A stretch of 64,000 nucleotides of DNA from Anthostomella pinea (GCA_963556695.1 CAUWAG010000011.1:248001-312000), one strand, 5' to 3'; shown: positions 11,000-23,777, numbered from the stretch's first letter. Notes: a model not told the origin generated them from the letters alone. Translations and numbers: made by a program.

Positions 11000-12913
11000 A
11001 TGATTATCTTACAGCGAAGTGGATAAAAGAGCAACCTGGCTTCAAGTCCGGAGAAGTCGGCGCAAGGATTACAGGAGTGGCTGGCTAACTTGCTGCATAC
11101 TGGCTGGCTAACTTGCTGCATACTGGCAAGCAGCAGCCCCTTTCGGCATGGTGTGAGCACTGGGTCGGACGCATGGGCGCTGCGCGAACTCGGGAGGAGC
11201 AGGCCATAACTCGGTCACTCATCCTACAAAGCACTCGCAGACTCGAGAGCATCCATAGCTCCTTGAAAAGGATGGCCGTTGCATTCATGCTGCTCGATAT
11301 GAAGGACGGTGATCGTTCCGCTGTGGAGGCCGCCAGTATGTCTCGTAACGTGTCCCTCGACGCCTGTCAGAGGGCATATGACGACCATGCTCGGCTTGTT
11401 GGGAGCATGAGCTCGACAGCGGCCGCTAGTCTCAAGAGACTCACGGCGGTGCAGACCCAGCATCTTATCCTGGCTTTCAAGGAAGACATAAGCTTCCGCC
11501 ATAGCCACGACATGGCATTATTCGATCGGCTTCGCATGGAGATTCTGGTCCAAAACTGTGAAGAGCCGGGGGCGGAGCAGTGGTCCTACGACAAGCGACT
11601 GTGAGATGAGCAGGTCGTCGCGATTCTCTAGATCACGAGCTGGCAATCGCGGGCACTACTGCAGCCGACCGCCGATATATTGACGATTCTTACTGACTGC
11701 CAATGTCGTGTATACGACCAGAAATTCCGCCCGTCATGTGCTGGGAGCATGTCTTGCGGCGACCTCTCGAGCATGCCGCCCGTAGCGCCTGTGCCCTATC
11801 GACATGGGAACGATCTCCTTCCGGTGCATTATGAAACCGTGTCCATACTTCTTGGTGATCTTCCGCTCTCTGCGCTGTCACCTCGAGGGAAGGCGGTCCC
11901 AACGTCACCTGAGCGGATGCTGCAGGGCGACAACACGTTGGCCCTGCCGGACGAGCCTGTTCCGGCCCTGCAAGCCGGGATGGCGACAGGTCAAACCTCG
12001 GTGAACAATCCCGCGACCCCGCGCGGTGTTATGACGCAGCCGCCTGTGCCGCCGAGCACGGGCAGACAGAGAAACCCATGGGTTGGGAAGAAACGAGGGT
12101 GTAGTCCTGATCGGAGAACCCCAAAGATTGCCAGGCTCGGAGACTCAGTGTCAGAAGACGTCAAGGGCTTGAAGGACGACTTGCAGTCCATGCGAGAACA
12201 GCGGGTCGAGGAGCGCAACGCCGACCGAGACCGCGAAGAGGAGAGATTTGCCACAATCAGGACGGAAATGGTGGGACCTTGCAAACCAGCTACGAAGTAG
12301 CCGGAAAGCCAGTCAGGAGCAGGCGGACGAGCAGATGACCAGGACCTAAGAGCTAGGTGACCAGCTGGAAAGTCTAGCGACGCAAGCTAAGGTAGCGGAA
12401 ATCGGGGCCTTGACGGGCCCGGCGGTCCGAGAGATTGTGAAGTCGGAGTGTTCAGATACGAAGAGTCGGCTTGACTCATTGAGCCGCGCTCAAGAGTCAT
12501 CGACCGGGGTGTTAGACGAGAGGCTGGCTCAGATCGGCACAAGTGTGCAAGCTCTCGGGTCGGCCGTCGCCCGTCTAGAGCACGCTCTGGACTGCAGGGC
12601 GAAAGCAGCCTCACAGTTCGACGAGTGGAAGAGCAGCTTTGTGAAAGCGCCGTCGTCTCTTGGTGAGCAAGGCTATCTTACACCTCACTGCCCAGCACCA
12701 AGCACCATGGACCAAAAGACGTACGAGGCCGCGCTCATTCGCGCGGCGGTATATTACTTCTCTCTGTTTCCACCAGATGTAAGCGGTGTTTTCTAGGACG
12801 AAGAGGCCCTCGATTCAACCATGGATCAATATCCCAGCCTCCACCCTGAGCACATCACTACAGCCCTCAAACATATGCACGTACTGACTTATAATTGTCC
12901 TGTTGCCGAATAA
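11000..12913 (+). pseudogene. Decayed gene for an unknown coiled-coil protein
   Basis: One frame runs from about 11113 to 12270 through TGA and TAG codons, then a single frameshift near 12270 leads to a second frame ending at TAA 12911-12913, with TAA and TAG codons at Gln-like positions. A 23-bp tandem duplication at 11081-11126 shifts the frame upstream; with one copy removed the frame reads on as AQGLQEWLANLLHTGKQQ. The protein has a helical N-terminal part, a Pro-rich middle and long charged coiled-coil stretches (EDVKGLKDDLQSMREQ, LDERLAQIGTSVQALGS). I do not recognise the family. All internal stops can be explained by CAR or CGA to stop. Confidence 0.5.
11081..11126 (+). repeat. 23-bp perfect tandem duplication
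   Basis: The unit beginning CTGGCTAACTTGCTGCATAC (23 bp) occurs twice back to back. It breaks the reading frame of the coiled-coil pseudogene. Confidence 0.95.
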
Positions 12914-13087
12914 GCTTCTATGGGAGCTTTATCTAGGACTGGTTTAGTTATTGCGATCCGAAGTTGTAAATTTAAACTTGATAGTGTATGAAACGGGGAT
13001 GTTACTATATTCATCATACTTGTGCAATTTGACGACCACGACAGAAGATCTGAAAAGAAAATTGCAGTTATGTATCAAGGCTGGGTG

Positions 13088-14262
13088 CTACCAGCCCCCC
13101 TTCTTCTGCTTCTTCCACTGTAGCCCGAGAGCAGTGGGAGTGCGACCTGTGAGGTGCTGTTTGCTGATCGCTCCAAAGTCTGGCTTGGTGCTGTTTCTGC
13201 ACAGCTCTTCCAGAAGTTGCTTCTTTTTGTTGGTCCAGCGTGTTCTTGAGATCTCGCTCGTGCCAGGTGGTTTACGAGAAACGGAACGTTCACTGCAAAC
13301 GGAACGCTCGCTGGAAACGCAACGTTTGCTGTGATCGGAAGGCGTCTCGATATCCATCAGGTCACAAGTACTCGAGGAGCACTGGTCATCATCCTCGTCG
13401 CTAGACTCTCCCTCGGGCTCAAATCCAGATGTAGTGAGACTGGCAAGAGACTTGCTTCTCAAACTTCGAACCGTTGGTGCGTCAAACGTACTTGGCATCT
13501 GTGCCGCTATCAACTTTTTGATCATTGGTCGCAACGACTCGGCCACCATGTCTCGCACCAACTCGGTCACGATATGCGAGATTTAATCGACCTGTTGTCG
13601 GGAGAGGGGGGTGGTAAGGCAGGATGAGCCTGACTGTGATGAGTCTGGTTGCTAAAGTTGGAGGCAATTGACAGACGCGCTTCCCGAATCCTCGACTTTG
13701 GCATCCGTGTTCGAGGCCGTCTTGGTGTTATTTTCGCCGCTATTCGAACAAGGTTCGGAGCGACCGAGAGTCTCCTTTTCGCCTGGTTCGTTGTTCCAGT
13801 CATTGATATCTGAGCCACGCTTGCCGAGAGGCCGGTCACCTAGGCCTCTGCCCATGGGGACCTTGCCATCTGGAAGTTCCAAATCTGTTCCTTCAGCGTC
13901 AGGTGCGCCGACGGTTGGGTATCCAGTGCCTGGAGGCTTGCCATCGTCTCTCTCGACGTCTTCGCTGAGAGTCATGAGATCTTGGGGTTACAAAGGCGAA
14001 TATAGGTTTTCGGCTGCTGATGTCGATGATCTTGATGCAGAAAGTTTTGCTCCCGCAGGCGCTGGTGCCATGGGCTTGAACTCGTGGTCGGGGTGCGCAA
14101 GTGATGCATTTATGAGGCACGCATCGCACAAGTAGACGTTCTGGCATTCCTGGCACCGATGCCCAAGAGCATCCTCGTCCAGAACCTTCTGACAGAAGCA
14201 ACATTCACCATTCCCAGCAGGCTTGGGATTGGCAGTGCTCGCATCCAAAGTGAAAACCTCTA
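13088..14262 (-). pseudogene. ZZ-type zinc finger / Myb-like protein, 5' end lost
   Basis: One minus-strand frame runs from the edge of the A+T-rich block (about 14262) to TGA at 13088-13090. It is broken only by TAA near 13986, TAG near 13650 and TAA near 13594, each where Gln fits. The N-terminal part is a ZZ zinc finger (ECCFCQKVL...HRCQECQNVYLCDACL...HPDH). A low-complexity acidic/serine middle with SERSVCSERSV follows, then a C-terminal Myb/SANT-like segment (RTRWTNKKKQLLEELCRNS...GLQWKKQKK). No ATG is available; the frame simply emerges from the A+T block, so the start was lost. The likely ancestral role is a nuclear or chromatin-associated protein; that is inference. Confidence 0.6.
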
Positions 14263-14269
14263 TAAAAAA

Positions 14270-16094
14270 TTGACAAACTAGTTAAAAAACAGTGAATAAA
14301 ACTAAGAAGATAAGCCGTTAAGTTGTAAGTTTAAGCGAAATATTATAAAAAAGGTGTAAACAACGAGATAAAAATGATTAAAAAAAAAACAGGCGTTAAT
14401 AAAATTTAAACTTATTTTTATTAATACATGTATATCAACCTTATATAAGTCTACGTACTTCAACGTTTTTATACTAAAATTCGTTGTTTTACATTAAATA
14501 TATCACGCGATATATAAGCGATAAAAGAAAACTACTTTAATAAGCTAAAGTTTAAATCAAATAAAGATTCTAAAACTAGTTTTACTGAATTTATTACTTG
14601 ACTTTTTTAAGTCGTAATAAATCTTTACTTTAAATTCTATTATATTTAGTTTGAAATTTAATCCGAAACTGGAAAAAGAGTTTCAATTCATTACTTATAA
14701 AGTAATTAAAATGTATAAAATACCGACTTAATTTTATAAGCATTATATCTTAATATGAAATAATATCTATTATTATTATATATAAGGTTATATATTATAT
14801 CTTCTTATAAAGGTTACGTTTGGTTGACAAATAGGTTAAAGTCTTTATTTTATAATAAAGACTCGAGTAATATAACGTTTCGTAAATCGGGTTTAAGTAT
14901 AACTATTTTCCTATATTTTATATAAGCGTTAAAATATAATAAGCTTAAATATCGGCCTTTTATACAGTTATAACTATATTGTATTAATTGATAAACTTTT
15001 ATTTTTACATACTTTTTTGTAATTCTATCGGTTTAGTAATAAGAAAAAAAACAATTTCTTTTTAATTTTAGCACAAAAAGTATTTAAGTTATTTAGGCTT
15101 AAAATGCGTTATAAATCTATATTTCCGGGTACGTACGAAGACTCGTATAGGGCTGGTATAACGATCGCCCTTTTTTTCTTTTTTTTCTTTTTTATTAAAT
15201 ATTTGATACGGGTAAGTATTATAAAGTTTAAATTTGTACTAAAATATATCGTACGATTAAAAGTTTCATGATGTAAGTAATAACTGACATAATTTAACAC
15301 TTAATTTTAAAAAGATTATACAAAATGCTTAGATTTAAAGTTAAAAAACTTGATTATAATTAATAATTAGTTTTAATTATTTACGATTACGATTTATATA
15401 TATGTAAAGTTTTACATTTTTTTATTACTTTAAATAAGAAGAAAGTTTTACAAGTTTTGTTTCTTAAAATTATAACATTATTAAACTTTTTAATTTTAAT
15501 TTAATAATAAAAATTTCATAGCTTTTTCTTTAATATTTTCAAAATATAACAAAATAGATTTTTATTATTACACTAATAACGAGTATAAAATATATTTTAA
15601 AAACGTGATTATTTAATAACATGTTTTATTATAATTAAGATAATTTAAGGAAACATTTAATTTAAAAACTAAAGTCTTAAGGAAAAACCGGTTATAAAAA
15701 TAGATATAAGAAAACTGACAAATAAACTAACTAATAATAGTAATAAACTTTGTTTAAAACTATCGACATTATATAATATTATTTTAAAGCAAGGTTATAG
15801 TCTTAATTAATTTAGCCTTTTACTTAAATATAACTGAGTGTTAAAGCCACCGCGCTCTTCTTTTATATAGCACTTACATCACTTAATACACGACGTTTTT
15901 AAACTTTATTACAGCTTTTACGTAACATAATTAATTAAGACCCCGTATATCCGTACGTTAAAACTCATTCACAAAGTTTAAATGCCTTGTTGGCTATAAG
16001 TATGGTGTTAGGTTTATTATTACTGTGCTTAAGTTTAATATAAATGCGCTTAATATTAATATATAAACATGTTATATATATATAAGTTATATTA
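14270..16094. repeat. A+T-rich, RIP-like block, left part
   Basis: Dense TA/TTA/TAA sequence, roughly four-fifths A+T by eye, with no credible ORF or RNA gene. Composition changes abruptly at about 14270. This is what heavily RIP-mutated repeats look like in ascomycetes. The source element cannot be identified by reading. Confidence 0.75.
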
Positions 16095-17952
16095 ACGTGG
16101 ATGACAAGCGAGCGGCAATTACAAGCGAACGGCAACTTTTCACCAACCTCCTAACTAACATGTCAAATAACTCGACTACAACGTATTTAATTCAATCTAC
16201 CAATTGGATTCTTCTTCTTCATATGTTTCTATCTCTATTGTACAAGTTCGCGCATGATGGCCAGTGTTACCGCAAACACCACAACGTCGCTCACGCGCTG
16301 CCGTTCTCTTCGGACGACGACTACCTTCACCTATTTCCTGTCTTGCCAGCTCATCACCATCCTTTATCGCCTGGAGACGTACTACATTTTTAACGAAAAG
16401 TGCTCCTCCTTTCACTAGACGTTTGTTTTTTGTCCTCTAGTGTTTACTTAATAGGTGATTGACCTCCTCTAGCTCGCGGACCTTGGAATCAACCAAAGCG
16501 ACCTTATGCATCAGACCGTATGTAGCCTTTGAAAATGAGCTCAATGCATCAACTATTGATATAGGTGAGCTTTTCTGGTGGTTTCTGACTCGATTTCAGA
16601 TATAAACTAACTGGTTTACCGCTTTGCTAATGGTGGTAGGCGTCTTTGAAGTCCAAGTAGTGGGTGGTAGATTAGGGTCTGGCGACAGTGTTCGTATGAC
16701 AGTGACAGCATCCAGCTTTGACATAACACTTTTTGCGTCAAAAAAACAAGCTTAGTGGCACTGAAACCTGCTCAAATGTTTTCTGGTATCATAGCAGCGT
16801 TAAATGCTTCACAAAATGCTGTAAGGAAGTCCTCCTTCAAAACATGGGTTATATGACACCAGATAAGATCCTTAATCATATGACCGTAAGCTCGTTTGAA
16901 CGGGCTAAAACTGCCAATATCTAAAGGCTAGAGCCTGTGTGATGAGTAGGCAGGCATACAAAGGATAATGATACTATTGTTCTGGCAATAATCCTCAAAG
17001 ATCTGGGAATGGTGGCTTTCGTGACCATCTAGGATGAGGAGGCGTTTACTGGCAGTCATACGCGGTCTGGTATACTTGTCAAAATGCTGAATCCATTCCA
17101 ACCCAATCTCGTTCGTAGTCCAACCGTTATCGGACACAGCCACCTTCCAATCGCGTGGTAATGTCGTGTTGCAATACCATGACGCAAGGTGGGTTTTGCC
17201 CTATAGGATGATGAGCGGCGGGACCACCCAACCATCAGCATTGACAGCAAACATTGCTGTAGACCATTCCCTGTTGCCTTGCTGAGCTTGTCTAGACCTA
17301 TCACATCTTTCAGCACTTGTAAAGACCATGCCGGACCCAATAATGCCCATCATAAACCCAGTCTCGTCAAAACAATAAATATCGGCGTCTTGAATACCAT
17401 GTTTTGTAATTGCTGCCGCAATTTGGCAAAACCACGCGCGATACGCGTCTGGATCTTCATTCAAGACCCTCTAGTATTCCATCCTTTGATAAAAACGCGT
17501 CCGGAGGCATGATGTGTGTTTAATAAAGTTCCGCGTCCAGTTCTTTCCAATGCGTCCATCCCCACGCGCTGCCAACAATTGATTCGCCATATTTTCAACA
17601 TAAGTATGCCGGGGTGGAAATGCTTGCGCATCCAGGTCCAGAATGAAAGAAAAAATGGCATTCTCTTCAGAAACCGTAAGTTTCAAAGTATTGTGTATGC
17701 TATTGCGTCGTGATGGTCGGCCGGCAATTCTAGCCTCCAAGGTATTATATGGGACATAGAAAGTCTTAGAAAGCTTGCCAATGGTAAAATGAGGGTCGTG
17801 TTGCTTAGCTTGGACAGCAAGCTGTAAGTCTGATTTGCTATAACGTAATGCCATTATTGTTGGTTGATCAATTAGGAGCCTTGATTGAAACGTTACGTGG
17901 CTGGTAAAAAGTTACTGTTCGCTTGTAATTGCCGCTCGCTTGTTATCCACGT
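16095..17952 (-). mobile_element. pogo/Fot-type DNA transposon inside the A+T block
   Basis: Inverted repeats of about 45 bp begin ACGTGGATGACAAGCGAGCG at the left; the right end matches with a few differences. They are bounded by TA at 16093-16094 and 17953-17954. The element has ordinary base composition, unlike the surrounding A+T-rich DNA, so it arrived after that DNA had been mutated. Confidence 0.93.
16197..17854 (-). pseudogene. pogo/Fot transposase with C-terminal zinc knuckle, three nonsense codons
   Basis: The ATG at 17854 starts an HTH region (MALRYSKSDLQLAVQAKQHD) with a CENP-B-like domain. The DDE domain then has Asp in YCFDETGFMMG, Asp in LILDGHESH and Asp in PLDIGSF, all present. 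The frame is interrupted by three TAG codons (after RMEY, after PPLIIL and after YSSHRL) at positions where relatives have Gln, so each is CAG to TAG. A frameshift near 16740 separates the end, which encodes a CCHC knuckle (CGVCGNTGHHARTC). The catalytic residues are intact but the gene is not translatable as it stands. Confidence 0.88.
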
Positions 17953-20118
17953 TATATATAAATTAATATAAATAGTTCTTTTAAACAATACATTTTTACT
18001 TCAAGTAATTACCTTTTAATAAAATTTTGAAATTTCAAATCGTTTTTAATATTAATATATTATTATATTTTTAATAAACTAATTATCCCTCTTTGTTTTA
18101 CTTGAACTTTTACAGGTTTTCCTTTATAAAATAAAAACTATTTTATATACCCGTCGTGTTTAAAACAAACGATTTAAAAAAACCCTTATCTCATTATATT
18201 AGTTATTTAGTTTTTTGCTTATTATAAACTTAAAGAAATTGATTTAAAGTGTAATATTAAGCATGTGCGCATATTATTGCTATCTTTTTTATAATATAGC
18301 TATCGTAGCTAACTTTAGCCGAATTCCTTTTAATAGTCTCTTTTTTTAAACTTACTCGCTACGTAATATTTTATTGACTTTAAAAAACAGGCCCGTTTAA
18401 AATAACCCGCGTTATTTAACGCGTTGTATAATAACGTTTAAACTTTTTCATTAAATCAAATTATTTATAATATCGAATATATTAGCAATAAAAGGATTAC
18501 GCGGTCGTAAAAACTACGTAAATAAAACCGAAAATTATTACGTTTTAAAAAAAATATCACCTTTTCTTCTAAGCTTCAAAAACAAGTAAATAATAAAAGT
18601 CTTTAACTTAAAACTTTAATAACTTAATATATTTAATCATACCTTAAATATAGCTTAAAACTACTTTATTTTTTATTTGTTTCATATTTTTAATAAGTAT
18701 ATTACGGGGTTTATAACGGTCGTTAGTCGGCCATTAATTAAACTATTTTAAAGCTAAAAATCTTTCTATTAGCCAATCTATCCGATATACCGCCTCGTAC
18801 TAACAATGCTCTTTTTCTCTAACCCTCCGACTCCGCCGTTAAATCTTCGCTATAAATCTAAACCATAAGCCGATCTTATTATTATCTACGTTTATAATTC
18901 GACATATAAACTTACTTTGATCGCCGATATTACCTTCGGTAACCAGCAACTTTTACAACTTACGTAACTCGATAATTTACTTCTTGATATTATTATATAA
19001 CTTATCCTATTAAATCTTTTCATACTTTCGCATTGTACAATTAATTCACTCTCATTTAATTCTTGGTACAATGAATACAATCGATCCTTGCGAAATATCT
19101 AACGTAATCTTTTTTATAAACCGTTTTTTACTTTTTAATTCTTATAAAATTAACAAATAAAAAATCTCGGTTAACATCTTAAATACTACGACATATCAAC
19201 AACCCGTCGTTTAAACAAATAGAAATTAATAAACTTACGTTAAGAACTTAATTATCGCTTAATCGTTTTTTAAAATATAATAAAAAAGGTTATAATTATA
19301 ACAAGTTTGAATAATGATTTTTAAAAAACCGGCCGTCTTATACGCATCGGATAGCCTTTTTATTATGATCGATTAAAGTTAAAGTTTAAAAATCCCTTAA
19401 CATAACTACAATAAATTTTACAATAATAATAACTTTAAAGTTTATAATTATTTAACATAACGTAACCTTGTAAGATTTTCATTTCTTAACCATTTCGAAC
19501 GCTTTTTACACCGCTGGTAACGACTATTTTAAACTACGGATACATTCAAAATTAGTTTATACGTTTATTTATAACTCACAATATTTTATATTAAAAAAAT
19601 TAACAAAACTTTTTAATATATTTTTATAAAGGCTTTAACGTCAAATATAAACGTATAACGGCTTTAACAATTTATAAAAAAAAAAAATTTTATTTTTATT
19701 TTTATTTATTTAATATATTTAATATTATTCGTTAATATTTATAACTTTAATTAATCAATAACTATATATTACCATAATAGCTTGGAATTAAATAGCGCGT
19801 ATGCTAAAGATTTATATTAATTAATATTATTTTATAAAGTAAAAGTCGGCTATACGCTTTCTTTTTAAAATCCTCGGCGTAGAAAGCGGTGATAACCGAT
19901 TACTTATCAAACTTATTACGTAATTATTTAAAAGTTAGCTTACGTTTTTAACTCGTAAAATTATTAATAAACTTATAAAATTTAAAAATGCTTTAGTTTT
20001 AAACCGTATCTTTTTAAAATAAAAGTATTTTTTAAACTTTAATCGTTTTAATATTTGATCCCGTAGCTCGTAAACTTTTGTTTATTTGAAAATACGAATG
20101 TTTAATATTTATATTAAT
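17953..20118. repeat. A+T-rich, RIP-like block, right part
   Basis: Continuation of the block at 14270-16094 after the pogo element. Same composition and no credible coding region. Confidence 0.75.
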
Positions 20119-20322
20119 TGTTGGATCCATGCGATTCCAGCCTGCAAACCACCTATACCAGGACCCACATGTATGATTAGATAAGTGATTAGATACCGGA
20201 TTGCGAGGTCACTTAGCTAGACCTTCAGGTCCAGCTAGACCTCCCAATCCAACCATCAGCAACATCATGACCTTGACCCCATACTCGAGTATTATGATTG
20301 ATCGTTCAAGCCTGTTCCAACA
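20119..20322. mobile_element. Solo LTR-like element, 204 bp
   Basis: A non-A+T-rich insert with ends TGTTGGA...TCCAACA (the TG...CA ends of an LTR, extended as a 7-bp inverted repeat) and perfect 5-bp flanking duplications TTAAT at 20114-20118 and 20323-20327. No coding capacity. A MITE is the alternative, but the 5-bp duplication and TG/CA ends favour a solo LTR. It differs from the Copia LTR of this window. Confidence 0.8.
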
Positions 20323-21368
20323 TTAATTAAATTATTTAATAAATATTAATAAGTATATTGATATAAAAAATAAATATATATATAACCGTGGATTTTTAGT
20401 TAAGATTAATATAGGCTAGCAGATCTTCGGAAGTACCAAATTTTACGAGTCCATTAAGAATTTTACGAGTTAAGGACCTGGGCTAACCCCTGGGTAGCCA
20501 CGTAATAAGTCTGGGCGGGTAGTGCTAGCAACGGCCGGCTAGTGTTCACGTGTAAAAGGTCTGCCAGCCGGCTGGCAGCCGTGGGCCTCGGCACTCGGCA
20601 TCACACACCCGTAGACCACAACCGACATTAGATGCACAGTTTAGACGGAGCCGCAACTTGGAGAATAGTATCATGCAGCCTGCATTGTTGGTGTGACTGT
20701 TGGTGATAGTAACGACCTGCCTGCAGATATGCATTCCTAACTTGGGAGGGAATCATCCAACGTCACCCTCGGCACGGCACGGGACACCCAGCATGAACAT
20801 GGCGGCATGCATCTCCGTAACTCGTAGCCCCCATAGCAACTTCATTATCAGCAGTAGCGGGGCCGTGGTGATATCAGATGCAGATGCGCCCGCTGTCGAA
20901 ATTTACAACGTACCATGGTGCACGAGGATGGTGTACGGCACGGTGTTTCTGCACGCCCGTCTATTCATCCGCGCTTTGGTCTCTAGGACCAACATTTTCG
21001 GCCCTTGCACCTCGTTCATCAAGCAGACATGGGTAATATGTGATGTTCCTAGGTAAGAGCCCCAGATGCATGCGAGCAATACACGTATCAGATACGCGTG
21101 GGTTCACATTGTGCCGTCACTAATAGTACATTGCCCAATTCGCTCAAACTAAGCCCAACCTCCCAAGTGCTCAGGGGCCGTCCCGAAACGAAAACCATCT
21201 TATGTCATCGATGCTATTCCAGGCTCCCCGACCCGACCTGAGCAGAGGGAAGGACCCCAGACTGCGGACAACATCCTTCCTTGTGCACTTCTTCCTTGGT
21301 GCTTCCTGAAGATCGCAAACGACGTCTGGTAGCACCAAAATCATCAATGTTAGCTACACCTTGTCATC
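20323..21368. other. End of A+T block, then no recognised gene
   Basis: A+T-rich to about 20420, then ordinary composition. ORFs such as 20700-21056 (+) show no family resemblance. Confidence 0.45.
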
Positions 21369-22839
21369 CTAGACGTACTCCTCCGCAGTCGTGAATTGCT
21401 TCGTGCACATGATGCCCGTCCCGAAATCGATCCTGTCGTCCGGATCCCTGTTCAGACCTTTCGTACTCTCTCCGGCGGCCGTGGCCGTAATAGTGCGAAG
21501 CTCGAACTCATCAATCTTACGGTACGCTTTCCGCGAGTTCACTGCGTCTACCTGGTGTTTGTTCCAGGAGTGACCGGTCTGATCGGTGGGTTGGTTGGAG
21601 GATGTTCTGGACCATGATCTCAGTGTTCGCTTCAACTTCCCCATCCACTCCGCCTTCGCGAAGGCCTTCGGAGCCGCCGGGCCAGCGTAGATGATAAACA
21701 TGCAGGTCATTTCGGCGATGAGCCACAGAGACAGTGCCGAAAGAGTGAAGGCCGTGTCATCTGAGCGGAAATAGAACACCGTGTAAACAAGCCGTGAGGT
21801 CGCCGAGCCGCAAGCCCTGATCATGGTCATTCGTGTAAGCAAGCATGCGGCAGTACTGGTATGCCATTGGGTGGCCACTTACAAAACACCAATGGCGAAA
21901 ACGAGAGAAACGCCTATCTTCTTATTTCGAGAGAGCTGAAGAGACCAGATAGCCCTTTGGGGGAGGATCAATGTGATCAGATCAAGGATGACGTTGATAG
22001 AAGCCCCGGTCAGTATGATGACTTTGAAGTCTAAGCACTGAGATCCCGGAATAGTCTTGTCCCAGATTCGGCGGTAGGGAAAACAGGAAAAGTCTTCCAG
22101 AAACACCGCAATGGCATAAAACAGGACGTTGATTGCCATGACGACGTGACATGTCCACCAAAAGGCATTCCTGATGCCGAAAGGGACGAAAATACGGCTC
22201 CATTCTCTGAGTATCAATGCCTTCATTGTCAACATCGTGACCGAGTAGAAGTTCGAGCCCACATGGATGATCTGTCAATGCTGGGTGAGCCGTCTTTACT
22301 GCGTGAGAAACGGCTCTGGGACTTACGTAAAGGAGCGTCCAGAAGTCCCTGAGACGAACGTCCCACTGATGAACAAAGAAGCCAATGATGTCAAGCAACC
22401 AGTACGTAACGTAGATGTATCCGATGAAAACGCCCTGTGTATACGGGTTAAAGACAAGCCAGAGTGACAAGCGTGGGCCACTCAGAAAGCGAGTGTCTGT
22501 GAGAGAGAGAGAGAGGCCTAGTTACAAATGCCGCGATCATCAAGCCTTGAATATTGCAGATTAGGGTGGTGTTCTTGATTGGAGGAGCGGGGTGTTGACA
22601 AACTTACAATCCTCGGCTAATATCTTCTTCCCGCGGATGCATTTGGCGTAGAAGCGAACCAGCACGGCCAAAGACGACACGGCCAAGCAAATACTAACAG
22701 CTGCGTACGCCAATGCGTCACTATTCTGAGGATTTTCGAAGTTGGGCGCTGATACTCCGGGAGGCAATGGGAGTGCTGGACCGTCCAAGATCGCATCTTG
22801 CTCCGCCGGCGGCAACTTGTGTATCTGAGTCAAGTCCAT
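21369..22839 (-). CDS. Fungal rhodopsin-fold integral membrane protein (SAT4-like family)
   Basis: Four exons on the minus strand (22839-22608, 22496-22327, 22271-21883, 21816-21369) join in frame to 412 aa ending in TAG. I chose the second Met (MDLTQIHKLPP) as start. Seven hydrophobic segments are visible. Family-typical words include RFYAKC after TM1, ILREWSRIFVPFG, FWWTCHVVMAINVLFY, CFPYRRIWDKTIPGSQCLD, LPQRAIWSLQLS and IGVSLVFAIGVLACGSATSR. The C-terminal tail is cytoplasmic-like and hydrophilic. Molecular function is unknown for most members; homologues often occur in or beside secondary-metabolite loci. It is divergent from the GMC gene, sharing a 938-bp intergenic region. Intron 1 has a (CT)n tract. 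It appears intact. Confidence 0.87.
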
Positions 22840-23777
22840 TGCTCTGCACAAAATTCGACGATTGGCAACAGTTCGTGGCGTGTACGTTGGACGTGAGCGA
22901 AGCTATCGAAATCGTGCTAGCCCCTTAGATCAGTCACAGAAAACAGAGCCAGTCACTGTAGGCGATGAACCTTATTAGATAAGTTAGCAGTGAACCCCGT
23001 GCCAATGTAATAATAATCCTTCCTTGTGTCAGGCTGTGTCAGGCTCCAGCCCTTCTGTAGGATGATCTGAGCCCCTCGCTGACGTTGGTCGCTGAGGGGG
23101 ACCACCAACAGCTGAGAATTCAATAGCGACGCCCCTGGCTGTGGCCGCAGTGGTAGAGCTTGGGTTGCATTGTGAGGAGTACCACACATAACCAGGTCGA
23201 GGCAACAGAAGATCACGCATCATTGCTGCCAATGCTATGATGTGATCCAGGCCTTGCAGCAGTGCCTATGTAGCGGTTGCATTTCGGCGCCGACATTCAA
23301 CTTTGGTGGCAAGAGTGATACGGACCATGCATATGCAGGTCTTTGGATGAAGAAGTGGCCGAAACATGCGACGCACGATAAAGGACCGACTCAACACGTC
23401 TGGTCGGCTGCGCATAGTGGCGGTTAAGTCAAATCAGGCCAGGTGTGGTGACACACCATCGTCGGGGTACGACGTGCCGCGGTCGGCGATGCCCAGCTTG
23501 CAACCTGATTGGAGACATGAGAGAGAGAGAGAGGATGGACGTCTTGGTTGTGCTGTGAAACATGTGGCTTGAGCGGTCACAAGACTCGCCGAACTATCCC
23601 CCGGTTCACCGATCGCTTACAGGTATCAGGCACGGCAATCAGGGGATTTGCGACGTGTTGGTGTCAGTTAGGTAGGCAGCTACTTCCTCCGAACTTCGAA
23701 GATATTGAACTCAGTTTCTGCAGTCATTGGATATCTCATCTTGCAGACCAGCTTTGGCACGGCGACGAGACACCAAC
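22840..23777. promoter_or_regulatory. Divergent promoter region between membrane protein and GMC oxidase
   Basis: The 938 bp between two outward-facing starts contain no gene and a short (GA)n tract near 23520. Shared control of the two genes is inferred from geometry only; no specific operator could be assigned. Confidence 0.4.

Noticed and set aside
13270..13330. SERSVCSERSV coding repeats as a CRISPR-like array
   Set aside because: Only two or three short imperfect units inside a coding frame, no spacers, and a eukaryotic genome.
18892..19080. Short ORFs inside the A+T-rich blocks
   Set aside because: They are as long as expected by chance, have no family resemblance and use TA-rich codons throughout.
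21391..21617. Plus-strand ORFs overlapping the rhodopsin-fold gene
   Set aside because: They are shadows of a spliced minus-strand gene whose junctions all keep frame.
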